Source: Kappaphycus alvarezii
Lineage: Eukaryota > Rhodophyta > Florideophyceae > Gigartinales > Solieriaceae
DNA length: 64,000 nucleotides
Assembly: GCA_002205965.3 (NCBI GenBank)
Contig: NADL03000602.1
Span: 1,984,001-2,048,000, forward strand
Direction of reading: 5' to 3'
A program made the translations under genes and the position numbers. The notes beneath the pieces were generated by a model. It did not search any database, had not been told where the DNA came from, and saw nothing but the letters and a program-made list of their open reading frames with translations. This document shows, piece by piece, positions 20,640-32,638 of the stretch. The number at the start of each line of letters is the position of its first letter. The first letter of the stretch is position 1.

Positions 20640-23600
20640 TAACTTGATCTATATATTAGAGGGAATATTACACCCCTGCCGGACTGAACCACGAGATGCA
20701 TCCGATTCGGAATCAATGTCACCAGTATCATTTCATGGTGGAACAGTACAGTGCATTATATGCACAACATGTACAGTGCATACCGTACATATAATGGGGA
20801 TTAGGGGGGTCCGTTACAGTACTTTAAGCGATAGGCTGGCTGATATCAGTCAACTTATATGTAATTGCGCTGTAGCTGAAAATTTGAGGCAGGATTTGAT
20901 GGCACTTTACTCTACCAGCGGAAAGAAGGGAGACCAGCAAGCCAGAATCACAAGTTAGAGGCTGCTGTGACGGTACATGAAATATTTTAAGATATCGTGC
21001 AGCAGTAATCCCACCTTGTGTTCTTATCAATCCAGAAATGATATTCTTGGTTACTGTATGTGCAATGCTATGATGAACCGATGATCACGGGTACTGTGAT
21101 GCAACGGTAAAGCATATTTTCACATCAATCTAGAAAATTTAAGCCACCGATTATTCGCAAGATTCGGCTGCTATTGCACAGCAGACATATAAGAAAATAT
21201 ACTCCAGAACCATGTAATTACAGTATACCATCGCTCAGTAGCCTTAAACTCTCTATTACTTCGAATAAAGCATCTACCTGTACGGTATGTACTGAAAGGG
21301 CAAAAATATGGGAAATGTACTAAAATCTAAAATAGTTATCGAGAGGTTAGAAGTGGGGCGTAGTCGGACCAGGATTAAAGTTAACGAAAATTATGTTTTG
21401 ATCCAAGATTAGGTCTCAACCGCAGTTACTGAGTTCTTGCTCAAATATCCTGATTTTCCGCCAATACTCAATTTTTTAGGTAGCGGCTTGATCTTTCTGC
21501 ACCAACAGCTTAGTTAACGAGTACAGTAAGTCATTTCGAGACTGAAATTAGAAATGGTATTGTTTACAGTAGCTACAAAAACACACACATATTAAAAAAA
21601 TTAATGATATTTATAGCGAAAAAAATTCATTTTATGTCCAGAAACAAAACCCGTTAATTTACTCAATGCAAATGTTAAAAATCACTGGACAAACCATCTC
21701 TCTAAAAAATAAGGGAAATGTTTGGGTTCCACCATCCAGCCTTTGATAACAAAGAGAAGGATCTTCACTCATTTCTTATATTCAGTGTGCACCGACTCAC
21801 CGGCTATTCAGTTATGAACTAAATGGATGGACCGAATTGATCCTTTCTCGTTCAACAATCATCCGCCAGAGAGCTTCGTTGACGTCCCGTCTATCCGCTA
21901 TCATGGAAACGATATGTGCCTCTCTCTTCGCAAGCCTTCAGCACGAAACGTCCATGGTCAAAGCGAAGCTTCCCTTTCGCACTTATTAATCAATGAACAG
22001 GAGAAAAACAGCCTCTGCAACGCAAATGACGTGACGAGGAACATGTTGTGTGTCACATGTTTCTCAGCTTTTAACGCAGAGAAACAGGAAAGCCTCACCC
22101 CCAGTAAAATCGTTAGGTTTTACAACTGAAAGCTGATAGATGGGACACAAGACTTCCGAGTAGCGATACGGTGAGATGATATTACGTGCTACAACTGCTT
22201 GATTCAATACTCACTGTACACTCTTGGCTTGTCTTTAATTACACGCTACCACTCATCGAATTTGCACAAGCCTGTTCCGGATGTCAGTTTGGAGGGATTT
22301 TGTTTCGGGGTAGCAGTGCTTGTTTCAAAGGCAGAACTTTCACGAGGCAGTATGCGTGCCACACCCGTGGAACGTCGGTTCATTTGCTGTTGGATCGTCG
22401 GCTAGTTTTGTATGGTACTGCCCATAGAGGCCGCACGAAAATGTATATGGCAAAGTCTTAGGGGGATAAGGTGTGAGACGCTGGTGCGCTTCTAAGAGGC
22501 AGGACTTCTCATTAGCGGGGTATGTACCCCACACAAGCCGGGCTGTAATGTGAATTCATTTACCCAGTCTCTTCGGTTGGTTTGACACGCTACTGGTTGC
22601 TGCGGCTGCATGTGACTGTGCAGGATGGAGGCATGGAGAGATGAGGCCAGACAGTACGGCTTTGAGAGACAGTATTGTCTAGCGTGGAGCCCTCGGAGGT
22701 GAAACTCATATTGACTGTAAGGTCAGAACTATGGGTTAAGCCGCCGAGAGTAGCAATTTGCAACGCTTCGGAATCATTGAAAGGCCTGTACTGGAACCAC
22801 TATGCTTGTTCAGCATTAATTGACGCATTAATGGGATGAAGGGTTTTTTCATGGGACTGAAATGAGATTACGCAAAGCCTGGAGAATATTCAGGGGAGTT
22901 TGCAACCGTGCGAGCTGGCTTACTATACGAGGGAAAGTAGATTGAAGGGAACTGTAGGTTGGTTTATGTAAAAGGGCAGCGGTTGGTACCGACGGTCGTT
23001 CGATGAGTCATGTCTGTAGAAAAGGATACGGTTGGCGCGTAGCGGAGGAAATGTGGCACTATTTTGCCCGGTTGAAAACATTATGGGAAAGGGGAACAGA
23101 TCCGTGGGGCGTCGAATGTGCACAAGTTGGACAAGTGCAAGCAGGTACAATCGAGTGCGTACGGTGGGAATCTGTGCAAGATACGATATGAAGGAAATGA
23201 GGGGTATGTAGCGCAGGGGTGTGGACAGGTTGAGTTGGCAAGCAGCGTGTGGTCGAAAGGTCAAGGAGTGAGAGTTTGCAGTAGATGGTGATAATCTGGG
23301 GCGAAATTGGGGTTGTAGAACGTGGTTTGTCGGTTGTAGGAGGTACTTTACAGGATGGTAAGTTATGACGTTGTCCAGTAGTGCTAGTTGTTTATCCGAG
23401 ATTACACTTTTGTAGTTGACGGCTGCTTGAACGGGGACATCACGGCTACTTCGCATGCGATGGGTCGGTCCGGTAGGCTAGCTTGAGTTTAACGGGGGGA
23501 TGCATGAGTAGAATGTTTGCTGGCCTGTAGCTTAACAAAAAAATTTACCAATATCTTTATTTAAAGTAAATAATTAAGTAATGTTGTTGAAGGTAAAGGA

Positions 23601-23790
23601 CTAGAGTACAAGTAAAACTAAATGATTTGCGAGATACATCTCCTCTTGTTTTAGAAACAAAAGCAAGGAAACTTTAATGTAAGTGTACCCTCAGTAAAGA
23701 AATAACGTAATGATGAATTCGAAGAAAGTTCTAATGTCCCTCTGTTTCACAGAGGGATGCCCGGCGAAATTGAATTTCAACACGGCGAAA
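20640..23790. other. no supported gene
   Basis: Short unrelated frames only. The longest is 177 codons (minus, 22923-23456), with no domain, no homology to other parts of the window and Pro/Leu-rich content, so I do not call it. A perfect hairpin CCCTCTGT/ACAGAGGG lies near 23740. Confidence 0.35.
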
Positions 23791-23799
23791 TAGCTTATT

Positions 23800-25001
23800 T
23801 CAGTACTTCTTTTGAATCTGTAGACGCGTTTCAATTTGACTGTTGCCGATGTCGTACCACCAATTCTTGATTTGCTTGAATATTTTGCTGTCTTTTGCCC
23901 AAAGAGGGTTGTTGAAGATATGAAAGTTCGTCATAGCAACACAAAGCCTAAATATCTTGTCATATGAATGTTCTGCCCAATTCCACTTGGACGAAATCGC
24001 AGTCCACAAACCGCTCATCCTTCCAAAGAAATCTCGACGATAACGCGGTCGCTTGAAATATGACGATTGAAAAACTTTTCTGGATGTGGTAGGATTCCAT
24101 TTATCGGCTTTTTCTTGGGACGAATGAATCCACAGAATTCGCGGGCACCGTAGTACCCCTTGTCTGCTGACACTGCTTATGCACCGGGGTAATCTTCATG
24201 CAGATGTCCTTCATCTTCAATATCCTGTTGCTCTTCATCTTGTTTCTTCAACTGCTCTTGATGGAAAAGCTTCCTAGATTGGAAAATGGTGAGATCCGAA
24301 ACGAACCCCGGCTCGTGTGCTCTGCATGAAATTGCAAAGCCACATGGAAAGACGGATAATTCTGTCTTGTAACCATAGATCTTGTGCTTTCCATTGAAAT
24401 GAAGTTTGCATTCTTCCATACCCCCACTCGGACGAAAACTGGGCTGGAATGTCACATCGGTTGCGTAGCGAGCCATCGGATAGTTTTAAAACAAATAAAT
24501 CTCCCTTGTCTTATCAGTAATTGTCTACTTCTTTGCCTAATACTCGAAAAAGTGTTCATACATGGGATCAGAAATGATATCAATGAACCGCGTGATCATG
24601 CGCTCGAAGATGGGTCTCTTCATGCCAAACATCTTTTAAAGGAAGTCCCACTGCCCCTCGTGCTTTACAGCAGCCAGAGTTATGAATAAAACATCTTTGG
24701 GCGTTTAAGCACGCTTGCGACCCCGACCGCTATTGCACCATTCCTTGATGAATTTCTCGAAAGTCTGTCAAATAGTCGTGTATTGAGCGGGGTCGAAGTT
24801 TATCATTTGAGAAATCGACTGAGAGCCACCGTTGTTGTAGAATTGATCAAAGATAGTGGCGTTACTACCTGAGTCTTCATCAGAAAAATCGGCATCGTCA
24901 GGAGAGGAATCATATTCCTGAAGTTCGGCTTGCCTTTCATCTGCAACATCAGAAAGTAGAAGAGGAGCTCTTTCAGCTTTCCTGGAGGTGACAGTTGCCA
25001 T
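23800..25001 (-). pseudogene. HARBI1/DDE_4-type transposase pseudogene
   Basis: The ATG at 25001 starts an acidic N-terminal region. Then come FEKFIKEWC.SGRGRKRA, a helix region, and the nuclease domain at 24476-24180: ATDVTFQP (first Asp), FNGKHKIYGYKTE, CGFAISCRAHEPGFVSDLTIF, all typical of DDE endonucleases of PIF/Harbinger-like elements. Further on are ADKGYYG (second Asp) and DRVIVEI (Glu of the triad), then GLWTAISSKWNWAEHSYDKIFRLCVAMTNFHI, the usual C-terminus. Stops interrupt it in at least five places, so it is dead. I could not identify terminal inverted repeats. Confidence 0.75.
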
Positions 25002-25009
25002 AATTGGAG

Positions 25010-25780
25010 CTGAATAATGCGGGAAAGAGAAGGGAAATGTCTGATGGGCATTAAGGTACAGGCAGGTCTGTTCAAGGCAAATGTATAGGTTTGAAGATCA
25101 ACGTATTGCACAATTATCGAGTGCTTTTCAATAAGACCGCTATAATTTGAAATACACCAACAGTTTTCTGATTTACTGAGAACTCTAGATTTCAATCAAT
25201 TGTTGAAATAGCTATTATCAAATTTGAAAAAGATGAAATCTATTCCGAATTATTTGGCGTTTTTTCGATTAATTTATGTAATAGCATTGCAGGCGGCATT
25301 TTCTCTAAATGACTTAGTAACTTGGCATGCACATCATGTTTGCAACAAAGTTCTATTACTACTGTTTAAACTTTCGGTAAGCACAAAAATAGAAGAAAAA
25401 TTTTACTTTAAGCAATATGTATCAATTACTTGATGCGCTTTAACCTATTTTTCAATCATAAAAACACTCCAAATGTCTCCCTCGGAAAAACTAGCCCTAA
25501 AATTTGTTCTCATATGAGGAAAATGGTCCGGTGGACACTAGCGCTAATGTCTGCATGTTTTCAAATCAGAAGCTGAAGGTCTCCCACGCAAACATGCTAC
25601 TTAGATTTTTGCTCTATCGTTCAGATTGCATGGGTGATACAGAAAAGGCGTAAAATACTCTCTTCGTTACACAACGCCTACCTACTAAAATACCCAAGTT
25701 TTCAATCTTTTGAACTCTCACAGCAGACAAAATCCCGTATTTGTCTCAAGATTTCAAACGGTGGTAAATCTTTATGGATT
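25010..25780. other. no supported gene
   Basis: A+T-rich DNA after the transposase start; no frame, repeat or RNA that I recognise. Confidence 0.35.
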
Positions 25781-26183
25781 GTTTAATACAGAAAATGGTC
25801 CTCCCAAAGGGATCAGAAACTTACAAAAAAAATAAACGATCCCGCCCCTAAATCTGCTTAATATCTTTTCCAAATTTGTGTACCATCCCCCCTACATATT
25901 TTAGTACTGTATCCTTTCCTCCAAATTTACTCCAAATCAGCGTTTGACGTCTTTTTTTATCTACCTTCTACATCAAACACACTCCTTATGTAGAAATTTC
26001 ACGCAAATGCGCTACTGCAATTTCGATTTTAACTTTTTAGTACTGACTCTAACCCGTCTCTAACGTGTACTTAAACCCATTTTGCCCAACTTTTTTGAGA
26101 TCAATCAACCTCTACACACACTAACCTCCTCCTCACACCCCCTATACTCCATCCACAATCGCCCCACTCCATTTACAACCAAA

Positions 26184-26722
26184 ATGAACAACCTTCGCCC
26201 CTCCGCCCTCATCCCCAAAAACCGCCCCTCTCGCCCCATAAACGGCCTTGCGCTCGCTGCGTATGGCCCGACGGACGCAGACAACTACCTGTGACCACAG
26301 ACGAAGAAGAAGATCATAGAGTTCGTCCGCGAACTCTTCGTCGAAGTTGAGGCAGAAGAAGTCAGTGGGGGTGAGGCGGAGAAGGAAGAGGATGAGCTTG
26401 GCAAGTCGTTTGAGGGGTGGGTGGCCCCGGATTGAGTTTACGAGTGTGGCGAGTACGATGAAATGGAAGACGACGAGGATGATGAGGAGGATGGGGGGGG
26501 AGTGAAGAAGATGAGGCAGAAGAAGTCACTGAGGTGGGGCGGGGGCTGAATGATATGGACCAGGCGGCCCCGACTCTGGATCCGGATGGGGGAATCTTCA
26601 GTAGTCTAGATATTTTGCAGGAGGCAATGGAGAATTCTAAGCCGTTCGCGGATATTTGTGGGCACTGCTTAGGTGGAATGGTTTTTTTTCGGGGGACTTT
26701 TTGGCTCTGATCTAAACGACTA
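26184..26722 (+). pseudogene. acidic LTR-borne protein, copy C
   Basis: The ATG at 26184 gives NLRPSALIPKNRPSRPINGL and AAYGPTDADNYL, then TGA, then in the same frame KKKIIEFVRELFVEVEAEEV and an acidic stretch with a second stop. The conserved C-terminus (TLDPDGGIFSSLDI) lies in another frame. The upstream 400 bp align closely with those of copy D (59.45-59.85 kb), including GTGTACTTAAACCCATTTT. Confidence 0.65.
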
Positions 26723-26739
26723 AGATATTAAGGAAGGAA

Positions 26740-27286
26740 TCTAGATATTTATCCTGATAGTATCTGCTGTTAATCTTTCTCGTTCACATGATTCCATTTG
26801 ATGCATTTTATGGTTCTTAGTATGTTTCTTTGAGACTTTAAGGTTAGCCAAAAAGTCTATAAAAGCTGTGAAATATGCCTCCATTTGTGGAGGAAAATCA
26901 AGTTGGTAGCAACTTCAAAAGAGATACTCCAGTAGTAACGAAGTTGGTAGTCATCTTCAGGCCAAAAATTTTTAACCGCTCTCAAGCCTCGAAGCTAGGT
27001 GGAAGAGCCTGCCCCTTTAGGATAGCTGGATGATCCACTGAGACATCTTCCATTTCAGCCCATTGCATTTGCCCTGCGACGTACACGGAAGCAGATCTGT
27101 CGTTCGCAAGGCGAAGGTACAGCCTGCTCCTTGCGGACAAAGTCGGTTGCCATAGATTTCTCGTCCGTGTGCAGCACTTTTTGTTCCCACAACTACCTTA
27201 TAATAGCACTTTTGTCGCTCGCAACACCTCCGTTTTTGGATAGTGGGCGTCGGGTATCTCTCTTACGCCGACTTTCTGCTAACAGG
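26740..27286 (+). repeat. LTR 3' part, unit C
   Basis: It holds the TATA box CTATAAAAG near 26857, hairpin AAGTTG-GTAG-CAACTT at 26900-26915 with a shorter loop than elsewhere, and a diverged U5 ending CTGCTAACA. Family N sequence follows at once, as in unit D. Confidence 0.65.
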
Positions 27287-27426
27287 GTGTACAATGTTGT
27301 ACAGAATCGTGCGGAGGGTATTCAGAAACTAACTACGAATGGGGGCAACGGGTGGAAATCTGTCGCGCCAGCATCAGACGGGAAGCAGCGAAGGAAGCAA
27401 GGGAACGGAAAAAACCCCTTGCCATC
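27287..27426 (+). pseudogene. family N copy 3, left half (split by E2)
   Basis: YNVVQNRAEGIQKLTTNGGNG matches copy 1. The sequence ends at AACCCCTTGCCATC where E2 enters and resumes after E2 at 33292 (GTCGCCTAA, then VIAQGAIDINPDGGEEDI). Confidence 0.6.
27422..27426. repeat. E2 target-site duplication, left
   Basis: CCATC precedes the 5' LTR and is repeated at 33287-33291. Confidence 0.85.
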
Positions 27427-28075
27427 TGATATAATGAAAATTGTAGATATTCCTTGGCATGCTGCGCTGGCTGAGCTGGCTGCGCTGGCTGAGCTGGCTG
27501 CGCTGGCTCAGTTGGCATGCTGCGCTGGCCGAGTTGGTATGCTGTGCTGGCTGAGTTGGCATGCTGCGCTGGCTGAGTTGGCACTGTACTTACAATTATA
27601 TTTTTAAATATTTTTAGAGGGATGCTTTGCACTGTACTGTGGCGGTGCAGATTTGGCACATAGGTACTGTATAGGTGCTACAGAATGTGAGGGTTGAAAA
27701 CTCTATATAAGGGGCTGTTTGCATGAAATGATAGGACTACTTGGGAGCCAGCATACCCGAGCGGGGCGCTCAACAAGTTAAGTCAAACAGAAAGCATAAA
27801 GGAAGTTGGCAGACAGCTTCAAGCTCAGTCCTAAATAGTTAGGAAGTTGAGAGTCAACTTCAGACCCAAGAAGCATTTATTTTACCCTAGTCACTAAGCA
27901 TAGGTGGTAGACCCTGCCCCTTCCATACTTGCTTGTAGCCCATTCAACTGTCGTCCCTATACACTCCTTTTCGTTCGTTCAACTATACCACGGTAGCACT
28001 TTTGTCGCTTGCAACACCTCCTTCTTGGGGTGATTGATTCTGAATATCTCTTCTCCCGACGATTTACCCCTATCA
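27427..28075 (+). repeat. E2 5' LTR
   Basis: 649 bp, from TGATATAATG to CCCCTATCA. U3 starts with a GGCTGAGCTGGCTGCGCT minisatellite (27456-27582); the TATA box is TATATAAG at 27704-27711. R-U5 differs clearly from that of the 3' LTR. Confidence 0.9.
27456..27582. repeat. minisatellite in E2 U3 (5' LTR)
   Basis: Tandem GGCTG(A/C)GCTGGCTGCGCT-type units followed by GAGTTGGCATGCTGCGCTGG variants; repeated at 32668-32794 in the 3' LTR. It produces spurious Ala/Leu- and Pro/Gln-rich frames on both strands. Confidence 0.8.
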
Positions 28076-28164
28076 TTTGGTACTCTTGTGGAGGGGGTTG
28101 CACCCGAGGTATTCGAGTTGAGCAGTCTTAGGGAACCATTCGAGGGGATTTCTTTTCTGTAATC

Positions 28165-29424
28165 ATGGATCTCAACGCTGCTCGTATAACGTTCACAGGG
28201 GGCAAGAATGAAGACGTTGAAGAGTTTCTCTATACATATGTCAACGTTGTGATGCGTGAGAAGAGCGATGAAGAGAAGGCCGAAAGTATCTTCGCCTATC
28301 TTCATGGTGACGCAAAGCACAAATATAAGGCCAAGTTTATCAACGGGTGGTCTCTTAACGGGAATGGGCGTAACTTCGGTGAGGTATGTGAGTGGCTTGT
28401 GAAAGAATATGCTAAGGAGGTAGAACCAGATGAGATGATTCGTACCGCCATAGAGGCCCGGCTCAATTTCGACGATTTGTTAAGCTCATTGGTATACTTG
28501 TGTGATCTCTATGAAAAGGCTGGGTTCAACGCCCAAGCCAAGTACGGAATGCTACGTAAGGCGGCGATGGGGGATAAGCGGCTCTCCGATTTCCTTCTCA
28601 TCAAGGGCCCTCACACTTTTAATGAACTGAAGGGTACCATAGTAGAATTTGTCAAAAATTCGGAGACGTTTCAGTCACTAAGTGAAATGCCGACGGAAAC
28701 CCGTACATCTATGCCGATCGTACATCCTGAAAAGAATTATCAAAGGCCAGCGACTAGCGCAGCAGCATTGGAATCAGTCAGGAGCGATGTCAAAAACTTG
28801 GAAGAAAGGTTGGAAACCCGATTCGATAATCGACTTGACATGATAACCTCGCAGTTGGAAAGCCTTACTCTTACCATTAAGAAGAACCAGTCTGGGGCCC
28901 CTAAGGCCGCAGAAGTCTGTTCTTACTGTCACAAGCCTGGACACTTTGCAAACAGGTGTCCTGATAATCAACATAGAAACACTCGTTGTGGAAAGTGCGG
29001 TCGATATGGGCATCATGAAAGTAACTGCTGGTCTAAAGACAACAGAAGAGCAAATTTATCGGAAGCAAGGAGTGAGTCAGGATCAGAGGTGAAAATCTTA
29101 CAAAATAGAAGGGATCAAAGGTTGACGGATGCCGGTAACGTATCCATCGCTGAAGAGATTAGTCAAGTCAATGTGACAAAAAGGGATGGGGAAGGGAACA
29201 TTTTATCGAAGAAACCTAGGCTAGATTATGGAATGCTGGAGCATATCCCAGCACCTGTACCTCCTCGAACCAAGAGGTCTGATCAAGTTGTTCCAGGAGT
29301 GGGAGTCACTCCGGCCAAGAAGACGAAAAAGAGTAAGAAAGTTAAGAGTATCTCTAAGGACGTACTAGAGTATGTGAAGAGTACAATTTGGTGGCTGAGC
29401 TTGCATCGGCCCCAACTGGGATAA
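28165..29424 (+). CDS. gag: E2 gag (intact through nucleocapsid)
   Basis: The ATG at 28165 is preceded by an 89-bp leader with the primer-binding site. The frame has an N-terminal capsid-like region rich in charged helices, a region around residues 190-240 predicted to be helical (LEERLETRFDNRLDMI), and two CX2CX4HX4C zinc knuckles at residues 252-265 and 275-288. A Lys/Arg-rich segment follows. The last codons are out of frame because of a 1-bp loss near 29372 relative to E1; the ancestral frame would run on into protease. It packages the genomic RNA. Confidence 0.92.
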   Translation: MDLNAARITFTGGKNEDVEEFLYTYVNVVMREKSDEEKAESIFAYLHGDAKHKYKAKFINGWSLNGNGRNFGEVCEWLVKEYAKEVEPDEMIRTAIEARLNFDDLLSSLVYLCDLYEKAGFNAQAKYGMLRKAAMGDKRLSDFLLIKGPHTFNELKGTIVEFVKNSETFQSLSEMPTETRTSMPIVHPEKNYQRPATSAAALESVRSDVKNLEERLETRFDNRLDMITSQLESLTLTIKKNQSGAPKAAEVCSYCHKPGHFANRCPDNQHRNTRCGKCGRYGHHESNCWSKDNRRANLSEARSESGSEVKILQNRRDQRLTDAGNVSIAEEISQVNVTKRDGEGNILSKKPRLDYGMLEHIPAPVPPRTKRSDQVVPGVGVTPAKKTKKSKKVKSISKDVLEYVKSTIWWLSLHRPQLG

Positions 29425-29930
29425 CGTTTGGTCAACTTTTGAGGGGCGACGCAGAGGATGCGAGAAAAGAACTCAAAAAAATTATCAGGTCTAATAAGTC
29501 CGCTAAGGGTAAGAAACTGTTTCTTCAATCGGCCTCGACAGCACCAAGACGTCTTAAACTAGTACCAGTCAAAGTATTGGGAATGCAAACCCAAGCTCTT
29601 TTCGATTCGGGCGCTGTTCCAAACCTTATTTCAGAAACTTTGGTGACAGATCTAGGTCTTGAATTATTCCAACTACTCGAAGAATAACTGTGGCGGATGG
29701 AACCGTCTCAAAATGCATGGGCACTGTTGACAAGGTTTCCGTGTTCTTTGGGGACTCTAAAGTTGATTTAGACTTTCTTGTCATGCCTGATCTCCCTTTC
29801 GATGCAATCATTGGCTGCCCTACCATGGAAAGACTAGGGACCTGCATTGACTTGGGCAACCAAATCGTTTCAGTTAATGTTGACGGCAGAACCGTGAAGA
29901 TGCCCCTGGATTTCGACAAAAGCACACATC
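29388..29930 (+). pseudogene. E2 aspartic protease region
   Basis: Starting from the SAPTGITFGQLLRGDA segment, it has the active-site DSGA in ALFDSGAVPNLIS, then a 1-bp deletion near 29662 that ends the frame at FQLLEE. The second half restarts at 29690 with the LPFDAIIGCP segment. The split makes the protease inactive as written. Confidence 0.85.
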
Positions 29931-31863
29931 CGGTAGATTTGAAAGAAACGGACAGTGAAGATTTCACTTCTAGCTATGACAGCGAAGATTTCGAACCAAC
30001 TAACACTTTCGGAAGTGGAGAAGGGTACGCTCGGGGGATACTGAACATGGCATGGGATGATTATGATTCTGGGTTTGAAACAGATGAAGACTGGAATTCT
30101 AGGGTAGGTGTGACACCTGAATGTGTTTCTTTTTGCGATAATATCGAATCAAAGGACGGAATTCGGAGCATGAAAGAAGATTACCTTTGCAAAGAAAATA
30201 AGAATATATCGGATTCCATATCTGAAGATGTGAGCACGCCGGAAAAGGTCCTTCAAAATATTGAGGTTGAGAATCAAGAAGAAAAAGGGCGCCAAATGGC
30301 AGAAATCCAAGGAAAAGTGCAGCACCTTCCCGCCGCCGCCTCACTGAAAATATCCGACATGTTAGCATCTTCCGAAGTAATTGCATGGAATGTATCAGAT
30401 TTAAGACAAGCAAGTGTACCGGTCACTCACTCATTTGAACTTACCGATACTCAACCAATTTACCACAGGCCTAGACGTCAACCGCCAAAATATGACCAAT
30501 TTATCTCAGAGAATGTTACAAGTATGCTGGAAAATGATATTATTCGGCCAGTTTCATCCCCATGGTCATTTCCAGTTGTGATAGCACCAAAGAAGATGGA
30601 AAACTTCGCTTTTGCGTCGATTACCGACAGCTGAACCAGAGAATGATACCCGATCGATTTCCGATTCCAAACATGGAAGAAATCCTCGAGGACTTGAAGG
30701 ACGGGAGATACTTCACCTCAATTGATCTTTACACTGGTTATTGGCAGATTCCATTAGATGAAAAATGTAAGGAAATAACAACTTTTACCAGCAAAGCCGG
30801 TACATTCAGGTTCGAAGTGATGCCTTTTGGTCTCATGAATGCCCCAGCTACATTCCAAAGAATGATGAACGAGGTTTTGAAAGGACTTCCATTTGCAAGA
30901 GTTTATATCGATGATGTGGTGATATTCTCAAAAACCTTGGATCAGCACATATCGCATCTCAAGACTGTGGTGGAGAGAATAGATGCGTACAGCCTGAAAA
31001 TTAAGTTAAGCAAATGCTTCTTTGCGAAAACTTCTATCCAATTACTCGGTCATATCGTCGACCAAGAGGTAATTAAAGTGGATCCAGAGAAAACGAAAAA
31101 AATAAAGTTGGCACCAAGGCCCGCTTCAAAGACGGAGGTCCGAAGCTTCTTAGGACTGGCCTCATATTACAGAAGATTTATCAAAGATTTAGCCAAGACT
31201 GCAGCACCGTTACATGCCAGCACTACGAAGAACGGAAAGTTTTACTGGAACAAGGAAATGGAAACTGCATTTCAGGAGCTTAAAGATAAGCTATGTGTTC
31301 CCCCAGTTCTCGTGTACCCAGATTTCAAGAGACCATTCGTTGTGGAAACAGATGCCTCAGAGCGGTCTTTGGGTGCCGTTTTGTCCCAAAAAGATGAGAA
31401 CGGAAGACTAAACCCTGTTCAATTCGCAAGTCGAACTCTGAATGATGCGGAAAAGAGATACTCAGTCTGCGAGAAAGAAGCGCTAGCTGTCGTCTTCGCA
31501 CTGAAAAAGTTTCGTGTTTACCTTTTATCACTCGAGAAATTTGTCTTGATAACTGATCACCAGGCACTTAAGACAGCATTCCAAAAGAAAGATGTACATC
31601 ACCGCTTGGCCCGATGGCTCGACATTTTCGCAGAATATCGGTTTGAAATTGTGTATAGGCCCGGACGCAATAATCAGCCTGCCGATTACCTATCCCGCTT
31701 GAGGGATACACTGAGTCCAAATGAAAAGGCTTCCGAGGACATCGTCGGAGTTGCTGAGATGCAGGCGCCGAACGAAACAAAGTACGAAGCTAATATTTAT
31801 GGACTTATTAAGTTCTTGGAAGGACTAGAAATGAGAAAGGTTAATCTGGAACATAGAAATTAG
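29931..31863 (+). pseudogene. pol: E2 linker, reverse transcriptase and RNase H
   Basis: The frame from 29690 runs through the acidic linker into the start of RT and ends at 30634 because of a 1-bp deletion near 30593. The following frame (30562-31863) carries FCVDYRQLN, FTSIDLYTGYWQIP, YIDD at 30904-30915, the connection domain and RNase H (ETDASERSLGAVLSQ, VLITDHQALK, PADYLSR). A TAG at 31861 replaces the Trp codon of E1 in EHRNWVRRN. Catalytic residues are retained. Confidence 0.9.
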
Positions 31864-32517
31864 GTACGCAGGAATCAAAAGGCTTTTACATTGTGGAATG
31901 GAAAACTCTTCCGGCACACTAAAGCCGGTCCCCGACTAGTGGCCCCTTTGAAAGAACGAATGAAGATCTTGAGGACTTTCCATGAAGAGTTAGGGCATTG
32001 GGATCTCGACACAACCAAAAAATTCGTAACTGAGAGATTCTGGTGGCCCGGTATCCATAAGGACGTCTATAATTTCGTGAAAAGCTGCGACAACTGCCAA
32101 AAATTCACTCCAATACGGAAGTATAAGACAACTCTAAGTTTTCGAGTTTCCGGTCTCTTTGAAACCTTCTCAATTGACTTTGCGGGCCCGTTCAAGGAAA
32201 CATCTTCCGGAAACAAATATCTCCTTATAGGGGTGGAACATCTTACTGGATGGCCAAAAACAGTTGCAGTTGAGGAGGCAAATGCTGAGGTGGTACTGAA
32301 ATTCATCGAAAAAGAAATAATTGAGCCGTTTGGCCTTCCAAAAAGGATCATCTCGGATAACGCCCTTTGTTTTACTGCAACTTCACTGCTTCGTTTCTTG
32401 GAAGAGAAAGGGATTCAGCTCAAGACAGATCTCGACTACGCTCTTATGTCAAACGGGAAAGCCAAAAAGATGATTGGAACTATCAAACGCGCACCTACTT
32501 TTTGGAATATTTTATAG
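31864..32517 (+). pseudogene. pol: E2 integrase, truncated and catalytically altered
   Basis: The zinc finger (FHEELGHWD, then CDNC) and the first two catalytic Asp residues (SIDFAGPF, IISDNALCF) are kept. The third catalytic residue is Lys (AAA at 32464-32466) where E1 has Glu. After TIKR the sequence jumps to the tail end, so the integrase C-terminus and both tail domains are gone. Confidence 0.9.
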
Positions 32518-32602
32518 GTAATCAACTGCATCCCTATTCGTTTGAAAGGCCTCATGTTTTAACAATAAGGCAACTTACATTAACAGAAACAGAAGAAGAA
32601 TG
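32490..32602 (+). pseudogene. E2 remnant of the Pol tail
   Basis: After the deletion junction the frame reads RTYFLEYFIGNQLHPYSFERPHVL and ends in acidic TETEEE, matching the E1 ending (ARYTLSHHIGNELLPYPYSEPYTL) and, more closely, the E5 relic (RTYILEYHISNELRPYPFGRPYIL). Confidence 0.75.
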
Positions 32603-32638
32603 ATGACGAGTCGGGACGTTCGTCTTCAGCGAGGGGCG

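Noticed and set aside
22923-23456. 177-codon minus frame
   Set aside because: No domain, no signal peptide, no paralog in the window and composition like non-coding DNA; could be chance.
23700-25620. terminal inverted repeats for the DDE transposase
   Set aside because: CCCTCTG at 23740 and CTCCCTCGG near 25480 look similar but are too short and not aligned with a target duplication.
27333-27659. Ala/Gln/Pro-rich and Ala/Leu-rich frames near 27.4 and 32.7 kb
   Set aside because: They are produced by the U3 minisatellite of E2.
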